Shown here piece after piece: positions 1-5,632 of a stretch of DNA of 8,406 nt. The DNA comes from an uncultured Actinomycetes bacterium (GTDB taxonomy: Bacteria; Actinomycetota; Thermoleophilia; Gaiellales; F1-60-MAGs149). The notes beneath the pieces were generated by a model. That model made no database searches, was not told the DNA's origin, and saw only the letters and a program-made list of their open reading frames with translations. The translations under genes and the position numbers were made by a program. How positions within the stretch are numbered: the first letter of the stretch is position 1; every line of letters begins with the position of its first letter. Where the stretch lies: the NCBI GenBank assembly GCA_903873565.1, contig CAIQOY010000227.1, forward strand, positions 1 through 8,406, read 5' to 3'.

Positions 1-390
1 ATCCACGGCTTCGTGGCCGGCGTGCAGGCCGACTTCGCCGGGGCGATCGGCGGCTTCGCGCCCGCCATGTTCAAGGAGCCCCTGTCCGATGAGGACGTCG
101 CCTGGTGCGTCACCGAGTCGACCATGCTGGGCCCGAACGCGGCCAGCTCGATCCTGCTCCACCAGACGCTCTACGACGCGCGCGCGGCGATCGCCTCGGG
201 CGCGGTGCCGACGCTCCTGATCTGGGGCACCGACGAGAAGCTGATCCCCGTCTCGATGGGGCACTGGTGCGCCGCGAACATCCCCGGCGCCGAGCTGCAC
301 GTCTTCGAGGACTCGGGCCACTGCCCGCAGCTCGAGGAGCCCGCCCGCACGGCCGCCGCGATCGCGGACTGGGCCGCCGCGCTCGCCTAA
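1..390 (+). CDS. alpha/beta hydrolase, C-terminal part (5' end outside the window)
   Basis: The reading frame is open from the first base and ends at TAA 388-390, giving the last 129 residues of a protein. The end matches the C-terminal third of an alpha/beta hydrolase. A buried strand (TLLIWG) leads into GTDEKLIP, where the Asp at 232-234 is the likely acid of the catalytic triad. The segment DSGHCPQLEEP carries the likely catalytic His at 319-321. The nucleophile elbow (GxSxG) and the oxyanion region would lie upstream of the window. The spacing of Asp and His and the closing helix (TAAAIADWAAALA) suit the family of esterases, haloperoxidase-like and C-C bond hydrolases; the substrate cannot be told. 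GTG 13 is an internal valine codon, not the start. The next gene starts one base after the stop, so the two are probably cotranscribed. Confidence 0.85.
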   Translation: MHGFVAGVQADFAGAIGGFAPAMFKEPLSDEDVAWCVTESTMLGPNAASSILLHQTLYDARAAIASGAVPTLLIWGTDEKLIPVSMGHWCAANIPGAELHVFEDSGHCPQLEEPARTAAAIADWAAALA

Positions 391-391
391 C

Positions 392-1234
392 GTGGGCATC
401 ACCGTCCTCCTCGGGCTGGCCAGCGCGGTCGTCTGGGGTCTGCCGGACGTCGCGCTCGCGCGCGCGACGCGCGCGGTCGGCGTCGTGCCCGTCGTGGTCG
501 GCTCGCTCCTGATCGGCCTCCTCGTGACCTCGCCGGTCCTCCTCTTCGCCGGGGGCCTGCCGACCATCACCCTGCGCGCGGCCGCGATGCTGATCGGCGC
601 GGGCGCGCTCACGCTCCTGGCCTACCTGATCGCGTTCACGGCCTTCCAGCGCGGCAAGGTCAGCGTCGTCGCGCCGATCATCGCCTGCGAGGGCGCGGTC
701 GCCGCGGTGATCGCGATCCTGCTCGGCGAGCAGCTCGACCAGCGGGTGCTGATGCTCCTGCCCGTCGCGATCATCGGGGTCGTCCTGGCCGCGATGGGCG
801 GCGGCGGGGCGAGCGGCGCGAACGGCGCCGTGCGGGCGGCGATCGCGGCGCTGATCTGGGGCGGCGTCCTGCTCACCGCGGCGCCCGTCGCCGACGAGGT
901 CGGGGTGATCTGGGGCTTCTGGCTGGTGCGCCTCGCCGCCTTCGCCTGCGCCCTGCCGATCGGCCTCGCGCTGCGCACCGCGACCAAGGGGCGCCGCGAC
1001 TGGCGCAACGTCGTGATCTGGGGCGTCGGCGACAGCGTCGCCTACCTGCTCTACGTGGCCGCCGCCGACCGCGGGCCCGTGGCCGTGGCCGGCGTCCTCG
1101 CGGCGCAGTTCGCGACCGTCGGCGTGATCGCCGGGATGGTGTTCCTGAAGGAGCGGCCGCTGCCGCGCCAGTGGGTCGGGATCGTGCTCGTCCTGCTGGC
1201 GGTCACCGGCATCGCCGCGACCGGCGCGGGCTAG
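392..1234 (+). CDS. EamA/DMT-superfamily transporter (10 helices)
   Basis: This is a 280-residue, almost wholly hydrophobic protein in two similar halves, the usual size and plan of drug/metabolite transporters: about ten membrane helices as two EamA repeats. The first half ends around LIAFTAFQRGKVSVVAP and a LLGEQL turn. The second repeats the pattern with LLYVAAADRGPVAVAG and a FLKERPLP turn. The halves are joined by a Gly-rich stretch near residues 136-144. Members export or import small metabolites, amino acids or nucleotides; the substrate is not readable here. The GTG start at 392 has no purine-rich ribosome binding site because the upstream hydrolase stops at 388-390, so translational coupling is likely. 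The stop is TAG 1232-1234. It faces the operon on the other strand with 3 bases between the stop codons. Confidence 0.88.
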   Translation: MGITVLLGLASAVVWGLPDVALARATRAVGVVPVVVGSLLIGLLVTSPVLLFAGGLPTITLRAAAMLIGAGALTLLAYLIAFTAFQRGKVSVVAPIIACEGAVAAVIAILLGEQLDQRVLMLLPVAIIGVVLAAMGGGGASGANGAVRAAIAALIWGGVLLTAAPVADEVGVIWGFWLVRLAAFACALPIGLALRTATKGRRDWRNVVIWGVGDSVAYLLYVAAADRGPVAVAGVLAAQFATVGVIAGMVFLKERPLPRQWVGIVLVLLAVTGIAATGAG

Positions 1235-1237
1235 GGC

Positions 1238-2764
1238 TCAGCAGCAGTCGCAGTCGATGCCGTGCCAGTCCCGCATGTGGTTCTCGATGTGCGGGGGGAT
1301 CACCTCGGCCGGGTAGTACTTCCGGTAGAAGTCGAGGTCGAGGTGCTGGGCCTGGTACCAGACGGTCATCAGCATCGGGTCGATCGTGGCCGGGAAGCGG
1401 CCGTACGTGTCCCAGATGTAGTTGCACATCGTCTTGACCGCCGCGATCGCCTCGTCGGACGGCCGCGGCATCACGTCGATCGGGCCGCGGTCCCGCCACG
1501 GGATCGGGCGCGTGCCGTCGGTGAAGAGGCCCTGCTTGCCCCAGCGGATGTCGACGACGGCGTCGACCGCCGCGTCCATGTTCTTGTAGAACGGCGGGAT
1601 CATCCCCTCGAAGACGCCCTTGAGGCCGACGGGCACCGACTCGCCCGCGCCGAGCGGGGCGTCGTCGGGGATCTGGTGCATCTGGAAGCCGAGGTCGCCG
1701 CACGGGCCGTGCCCGCCGATCTCGTGCCAGTACCGCTCGCCGCCCATCGTGACGCGGCCCTTGCCGCCGGAGAACGGGTGGCCGCCGATGCCGATCGCCT
1801 GCGTGGCCTGCATCAGGTTGGCGATCATCAGGCCCTGCTCGGTGCCGTTGGCGTCGGTCATCTGCCAGCGCTCGAACTCCCAGAAGTCGACCGCGTGAGC
1901 CGGGTCGAGGAGGCCGCTCTCGACGTACTCGCGCAGCGGGTCGTTGCCGAGGTGCGGGTCGACCAGGTAGAAGCCGTGCGGGCGGTCGAAGTAGAGCAGC
2001 ATCGCGGAGATGCACTGCCGCGTGACGTCGGAGATCGGCATGAACAGCGTGGTGCCGTCCGAGTTCGGGATGCGGTGGTTGAACGCGAACAGGTTCGGGC
2101 GGTCCTTGGGGATCAGGAGGCGCCCGTCCTGCAGCTTCGTGGCGCGCCGGTAGAGCTCGTTCGGGGCCTCGCGACCCGCGAGCTGGTTGTGGCGCTCGGG
2201 GCGCACGTCACGCTGGGGCAGGGCGTAGACGCCCTCGTCGTTCGTCCAGAACAGCTCGACGTTGTGGTTGGCGAGCGGCGACGGGTAGGCGCGGCCGGTG
2301 AAGGAGCCGATCTTGTCGCCCGAGGTGGGGTCGCCGTCCTCGTCGAGGAACGGCCACTCCTCGGTGGCGATGCCGGTGATGCCGGTGGCCGCCGCGACGA
2401 GCAGCGCCTCCTCCTCGTAGGCGAGGGGGATCGGGTCCTTCGTGGACTCGAAGGCCAGCGGCCCGGACAGGACGCCGCCGAGCGGGAAGCGCCGCGAGCG
2501 GCGCGTGAAGAGCGCCTGCAGGGCGGGGAAGGCGTGCGCCGCGGCGAGCGCCCCCGGATGGGCGGTCGGCCGGGGCGGCAGCTTCCTGCGCCGCTTCTCC
2601 GCGTGCTTGGCGTGCTTGAACTTCGGGGCCTGCGCGGCCGCCTTCGCGGCGGGCTTGGCGGGCGCCTTGGCGGCGGCCTTCGGAGCGGCCTTGGGCTTCG
2701 CCGCGGCCCGCGGCTTCGCGGGGGCCTTGGCGGCGGTCTTCTTGGGCTTCTCCACGGCGGCCAT
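1238..2764 (-). CDS. nitroreductase-like protein with Lys/Ala/Pro-rich N-terminal tail
   Basis: This 508-residue protein is not recognised with certainty. Residues 1-61 form a basic, low-complexity tail of AKAP/AKP-type repeats, like histone H1 or actinobacterial HupB tails. The core has traits of the FMN-dependent nitroreductase fold. RRSRRF at 88-93 resembles the N-terminal FMN-contact RRSxR. A helix EEEALLVAAATGIT lies at 117-130. RAYPSPLANHNVELF (158-172) followed by GVYAL resembles the SagB-type 'R-x-PS-x-G-A...EL...GVY' block. LMIANLMQATQAIGIGG (312-328) resembles the 'QNLLLAAxALGLG' helix. The C-terminal 180 residues (GERYWHEIGGHGPCGD, YQAQHLDLDFYRKYYP, and a final DCDCC) match nothing I know. 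It is larger than ordinary nitroreductases, which are about 200 residues. The ATG at 2764 is chosen because GAGGAG lies 8 bases upstream and the residues beyond are low quality. It is the last gene of the P450-ligase operon, 17 bases after the ligase stop. The fold call is inference. Confidence 0.8.
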   Translation of the reverse strand: MAAVEKPKKTAAKAPAKPRAAAKPKAAPKAAAKAPAKPAAKAAAQAPKFKHAKHAEKRRRKLPPRPTAHPGALAAAHAFPALQALFTRRSRRFPLGGVLSGPLAFESTKDPIPLAYEEEALLVAAATGITGIATEEWPFLDEDGDPTSGDKIGSFTGRAYPSPLANHNVELFWTNDEGVYALPQRDVRPERHNQLAGREAPNELYRRATKLQDGRLLIPKDRPNLFAFNHRIPNSDGTTLFMPISDVTRQCISAMLLYFDRPHGFYLVDPHLGNDPLREYVESGLLDPAHAVDFWEFERWQMTDANGTEQGLMIANLMQATQAIGIGGHPFSGGKGRVTMGGERYWHEIGGHGPCGDLGFQMHQIPDDAPLGAGESVPVGLKGVFEGMIPPFYKNMDAAVDAVVDIRWGKQGLFTDGTRPIPWRDRGPIDVMPRPSDEAIAAVKTMCNYIWDTYGRFPATIDPMLMTVWYQAQHLDLDFYRKYYPAEVIPPHIENHMRDWHGIDCDCC

Positions 2765-2772
2765 GGCGGCGG

Positions 2773-2778
2773 CTCCTC
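2773..2778 (-). promoter_or_regulatory. ribosome binding site setting the start at 2764
   Basis: On the minus strand GAGGAG lies 8 bases before ATG 2764. The frame stays open far upstream, through the ligase gene, so this site is what fixes the start and shows that the Lys/Ala/Pro tail is translated. Confidence 0.75.
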
Positions 2779-2781
2779 GGG

Positions 2782-4089
2782 TCAGACGGTTCGCAGGTAG
2801 CGGTCGTAGTCCCACTGGGTGACCGCGGTGATGAAGGCGCTCCACTCGCGCTCGGCGAGCACGCACAGATCGTGGCACACGTCCTCGCCCAGGATCTCGC
2901 GGATGACGGCATCTGCCCGGAAGGCCGCGATCGACTGCTCGAGCGTGGTCGGCAGCGGCGTGCCCGACTCGTAGAGGTTGCCGCTCATCACCTCGCCCGG
3001 ATCGGCGCCCGACTCGAGGCCGGCGCAGACCGCGGCCAGGAGGCCGGCGATGGCCCAGTAGGGGTTGGCGTCGGAGGCGCCGGTGCGCAGCTCGACGCGG
3101 GTCGAGTTCTCCGACTCGATCAGCGAGCGGATCGCGCAGGTGCGGTTGTCGCGCGACCAGGTCGCGGTGGTCGGGGCGAAGGAGCCGGCCTCGAAGCGCT
3201 TGTACGAGTTGACGGTCGGGGAGCCCGGCAGGGTGATCCCGGCGAGGTGCTCCATCATCCCGCCGATCGCCTGGCGGGCGACCTCGGACTCCGACCCGTC
3301 GACGGGCGCGAAGGCGTTCCTGCCGTCCTTCCAGAGCGACACGTGCAGGTGCATCGAGCAGCCCGACATGACGTTGAACGGCTTGGCCATGAAGGTGGCG
3401 ACGACGCCGTGGCGGCGCGCGACCTCGCGGATGCCGTACTTCATCCGGAACGCCTGGTCGGCGGCCCAGATCGGGTCGCCGTGGTTGAGGTTGACCTCGC
3501 ACTGGGCGGGGCCGTACTCGACGTTCGAGCCCTCCACGTCGACGAAGCCGCGCAGGCCGTCGAGGAGCTCCGAGAAGGTCGGCTCCATCTCGTTGGCCTT
3601 GATCAGCGAGTAGCAGTGGATGCCGTCGGAGATCGGCTGGGCGTTCTCGTCGACGAGGTAGAACTCGATCTCGGCGCCGATGGAGGCCGTGTAGCCGAGC
3701 CCGGCGAGGCGCTCCACGACGCGCTTGAGCACGCTGCGGGGCGCGTACTTGAGGAGCTCGCCGTGGTGGTCTCTGACGTCGCCCTGCACCATCGCGACGC
3801 CCTCGCGCCAGGGCAGGCGCTTGGCGGTCGAGACGTCGGGGATCACGAAGAAGTCGGGGTAGCCGGTCTCCCAGCCGGACACGCGGCAGCCGTCGAGGAC
3901 GTCGGCCGTGTGGTCCCAGGTCAGGGTGGCGTCGGCGAAGGCGATGCCCTTCTCGAGCCGCCCCACGAAGACGTCGGCCGGGATGCGCTTGCCGCGCGGG
4001 TGGCCCTGGTGGTCGGCCCAGGCGACCTCCACCTCGTGGATCTCGCCCTTCTCGATGGCCTTCAGGAGATCGAACTGGTCAGCGCCCAT
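2782..4089 (-). CDS. glutamine synthetase-superfamily gamma-glutamyl ligase (PuuA/gamma-glutamylpolyamine synthetase-like)
   Basis: A 435-residue protein of the type I glutamine synthetase fold, predicted to join glutamate to an amine using ATP. Metal and ATP motifs are in order: AEIEFYL (Glu140, Glu142), NVEYGPAQCEVN (Glu191, Glu198), GCSMHLHVSLW (His247), NSYKRF (294-299), NRTCAIR (315-321) and RVELRTGASDANPYWA (331-346). These match metal ligands n1/n2, the ATP site and the glutamate-binding arginines. The ammonium-site signature of true glutamine synthetases (FDGSS) is absent: the equivalent stretch reads FADATLTWD (51-59). This is typical of ligases that use polyamines, ethanolamine or other amines in place of ammonia. 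The length is slightly below the ~450 usual for the group. ATG 4089 has GAGGAGG 10 bases upstream. It sits between the P450 and the nitroreductase-like gene and opposite an APC permease, which supports amine use. The exact amine is unknown. Confidence 0.93.
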   Translation of the reverse strand: MGADQFDLLKAIEKGEIHEVEVAWADHQGHPRGKRIPADVFVGRLEKGIAFADATLTWDHTADVLDGCRVSGWETGYPDFFVIPDVSTAKRLPWREGVAMVQGDVRDHHGELLKYAPRSVLKRVVERLAGLGYTASIGAEIEFYLVDENAQPISDGIHCYSLIKANEMEPTFSELLDGLRGFVDVEGSNVEYGPAQCEVNLNHGDPIWAADQAFRMKYGIREVARRHGVVATFMAKPFNVMSGCSMHLHVSLWKDGRNAFAPVDGSESEVARQAIGGMMEHLAGITLPGSPTVNSYKRFEAGSFAPTTATWSRDNRTCAIRSLIESENSTRVELRTGASDANPYWAIAGLLAAVCAGLESGADPGEVMSGNLYESGTPLPTTLEQSIAAFRADAVIREILGEDVCHDLCVLAEREWSAFITAVTQWDYDRYLRTV

Positions 4090-4152
4090 GGTGGCGTCCC
4101 CTCCTCGCGTTTCGCCCCTCCCCGGGCACAGGTCGTCCCGGCAGGATAGCCA

Positions 4153-5418
4153 TCATCGGCCGGCCACCACGCGCACCGGCAGCGTCTTGAAGCCATTGCC
4201 GAAGTTCGAGCGCAGGCGCGCCGTCGGGCCGTCCACCTCCAGCCGGATCCCGCGGTCGAGCACGGCGGTGAACAGCGTCTCGACCTGCATGCGCGCGAGG
4301 AAGGCGCCGAGGCAGTAGTGCGGCCCGCCGCCCCCGAACACGACCTGCGCCGCCGCGTCGCGCGTGACGTCGAAGCGCTCGGGGTCCGGGAAGACCTCCT
4401 CGTCGAAGTTGGCGCTGATGTAGTACAGCATCAGCTTGTCGCCCGCCCGGATCTCCTTGCCCCGCAGCTCGACGTCCTCCATCGCCGTGCGCCGGAAGGC
4501 GTAGATCGGCGTCGCCCAGCGCAGGACCTCCTCGACGGCGCCCTTCATCAGGCCGCGGTCGCGGCCGAGCAGGTCGAGCTGGTCGGGCTGCTCGATGAAG
4601 CGGTGCATGCCCGTGGCGAGCGAGTTGCGGGTCGTCTCGTTGCCGGCGAAGACCAGGAGCTGGCAGAAGTTCACGAGCTCGTTGTCCGTCAGCCGGTCGC
4701 CCTCCCACTCGGCCTGCACGAGGCGCGTGATGAGGTCGTCCCGGGGCTCCGCGCGGCGCGCGTCGCAGAGCGCCTGCGCGTAGTCGAACAGCTCGAGCGC
4801 CGCGGGGCTCGAGAAGGGCAGGTGGTGGGGCTCGAAGCCGCGGGCGCGGGCCGCCGCGTACATCTCGGGCGGCGGCGCGAGGTCGGGGTCGTCGACGGCG
4901 ACCAGCATGTTGGCGAGCTTGGCCAGGTAGTCGGCGTCGGACTCGGGCGCCCCGAAGACGTCGACGAACACGCGGATCGGCATCATCTCGCAGATGTCGT
5001 GCACCCAGTCGAACGAGCCCCTGGCCACCGCGTCGTCGAGCAGGCGGTCGGCCACGGCGCGGGCGTGGGCGCGGTAGTCGTCGACCATCTTCGGCGTGAA
5101 CAGCGGGCTCACGATGCGGCGCAGGCGCGTGTGCTCGGGCGGGTCCGTCTCGATCATCGAGCGGCGGATCGCCATCGACTCCTCGTCGATCTCCTCGTAG
5201 TAGATGAAGCGGGCGGCCGACGAGAAGCGCTTCGGGTCCTTCGAGATCGCGACCAGGTCCGCGTGCTTGGTGATCGCCCAGAAGCCGGGCCCGTCGGGCT
5301 CCGGATGCCAGTGGACGGGGTCGTGCGCGCGCAGGAGCCGGAACGACTCCCACGGGACCCCGTCGAGGTAGACGTCGGGGTCCTTCAGCTCGATCGCGGA
5401 CAGGTCGACGGTCGCCAT
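4153..5418 (-). CDS. cytochrome P450, CYP125-like
   Basis: A complete 421-residue soluble bacterial P450, a heme-thiolate monooxygenase that takes electrons from a ferredoxin. Visible landmarks are: C-helix HTRLRR (96-101); I-helix oxygen-activation motif FAGNETT (257-263); ExxR pair Glu297/Arg300 in EEVLRWATP; and heme loop FGGGGPHYCLG with Cys369 as ligand. FWAITKHADLVAISKDP, ISANFDEEVF and the end motif NFGNGFKTLPVRV resemble the CYP125/CYP124/linalool-8-monooxygenase group, which hydroxylates steroid side chains, branched chains or terpenes. About 15 extra residues lie before the segment LPFSSPA (200-206), in the F-G region that lines the substrate entrance. The frame is open to ATG 5568, but ATG 5418 is chosen: it follows GGAGGAG and the family N-terminus begins just after it. 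It is the first gene of the minus-strand operon. No redox partner is in the window. Confidence 0.95.
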   Translation of the reverse strand: MATVDLSAIELKDPDVYLDGVPWESFRLLRAHDPVHWHPEPDGPGFWAITKHADLVAISKDPKRFSSAARFIYYEEIDEESMAIRRSMIETDPPEHTRLRRIVSPLFTPKMVDDYRAHARAVADRLLDDAVARGSFDWVHDICEMMPIRVFVDVFGAPESDADYLAKLANMLVAVDDPDLAPPPEMYAAARARGFEPHHLPFSSPAALELFDYAQALCDARRAEPRDDLITRLVQAEWEGDRLTDNELVNFCQLLVFAGNETTRNSLATGMHRFIEQPDQLDLLGRDRGLMKGAVEEVLRWATPIYAFRRTAMEDVELRGKEIRAGDKLMLYYISANFDEEVFPDPERFDVTRDAAAQVVFGGGGPHYCLGAFLARMQVETLFTAVLDRGIRLEVDGPTARLRSNFGNGFKTLPVRVVAGR

Positions 5419-5440
5419 GGCTCCTCCGATCCGGACTGTA

Positions 5441-5461
5441 CCGCGATACGGAAATCCGCGG
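5441..5461. repeat. inverted repeat, possible operator
   Basis: CCGCG (5441-5445) and CGCGG (5457-5461) form a perfect 5-bp inverted repeat around an 11-base, relatively A/T-rich centre. It lies directly upstream (for the P450) of the TACAGT hexamer at 5435-5440. The size suits a dimeric repressor site, but 5-bp arms occur by chance in DNA this GC-rich. Confidence 0.25.
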
Positions 5462-5470
5462 GTTGCGGGC
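5460..5470 (+). repeat. 11-bp direct repeat, copy 1
   Basis: GGGTTGCGGGC, identical to copy 2 at 5533-5543. Its last bases overlap the palindrome CGGGCGCCCG (5466-5475). It lies on the P450 side of the divergent region. It may be half of a paired regulator site. Confidence 0.4.
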
Positions 5471-5532
5471 GCCCGGACGGCGGGTTTTCGGCTCAGGGAG
5501 CGGCGTCGCGCTCGTGGCGGACGTCGCAAGAA

Positions 5533-5543
5533 GGGTTGCGGGC
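5533..5543 (+). repeat. 11-bp direct repeat, copy 2
   Basis: GGGTTGCGGGC, identical to copy 1 at 5460-5470 and 73 bases from it. Its last bases overlap the palindrome CGGGCCCG (5539-5546). It overlaps the candidate -35 element of the permease promoter, so a protein bound here could control that promoter. Confidence 0.4.
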
Positions 5544-5565
5544 CCGTAGGGCGAACCGATATGTT
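5536..5565 (+). promoter_or_regulatory. candidate promoter of the permease gene
   Basis: TTGCGG (5536-5541), an 18-base spacer, and TATGTT (5560-5565; the TAnnnT form of a -10 box) make a plausible sigma-70-type promoter. Transcription would begin near 5572, leaving a leader of about 60 bases before TTG 5633. The -35 match is only partial, so this is a suggestion. Confidence 0.35.
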
Positions 5566-5617
5566 CACCCAGAGTCCTGCGTCGGCGTCCGCCGGCCGGG
5601 GAGGGGACGAGAAGAAG

Positions 5618-5627
5618 AAGGAGGAGG
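5618..5627 (+). promoter_or_regulatory. strong ribosome binding site for TTG 5633
   Basis: AAGGAGGAGG lies 5 to 8 bases before TTG 5633, depending on the register used. It is the best Shine-Dalgarno match in the window. If translation began at ATG 5561 instead, this purine run would encode an odd EKKKEED stretch, so the site argues for the downstream TTG start. Confidence 0.7.
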
Positions 5628-5632
5628 ATTCC

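Larger units (their letters stand above)
5419..5632. promoter_or_regulatory. divergent intergenic control region
   Basis: This is the only sizeable non-coding stretch, about 214 bases between the start of the P450 (minus) and the TTG start of the permease (plus). It must hold the promoters of both units. It contains an 11-bp direct repeat, short palindromes overlapping each copy, a 5-bp inverted repeat, a plus-strand promoter-like pair, and on the minus strand a TACAGT hexamer (5435-5440) that could be the P450 -10 element, though no good -35 precedes it. No regulator gene is adjacent in the window. Confidence 0.6.

Noticed and set aside
2584..2764. The AKAP-type repeats as a DNA repeat array
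   Set aside because: The repetition is at protein level with variable codons. It is a low-complexity coding tail, not a tandem DNA repeat or CRISPR-like array.
1262..2800. A 512-codon open frame on the plus strand opposite the nitroreductase-like gene
   Set aside because: Its composition is Val/Arg/Gly/Leu-rich with no motif, and the opposite strand has a ribosome binding site and a recognisable protein. The same applies to the open frame at 2872-4149 opposite the ligase.
1238..3502. A 754-codon open frame reading through the ligase gene into the nitroreductase-like gene on the minus strand
   Set aside because: The part above 2764 is Arg/Pro-rich shadow of the ligase frame. ATG 2764 has its own ribosome binding site, and the ligase is a firm match in a different frame.
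4090..4152. A possible internal promoter (minus-strand TATCCT at 4143-4148) and a weak CCGGG hairpin between P450 and ligase
   Set aside because: There is no matching -35, the stem is about 5 bp plus a bulge, and there is no T-run. The 63-base gap is compatible with one operon, so I did not list these as features.
5419..5568. A 50-residue N-terminal extension of the first P450 from ATG 5568
   Set aside because: It is Arg/Pro-rich and unlike any P450 N-terminus, it would cover the whole P450-side promoter region, and ATG 5418 has a GGAGGAG site.
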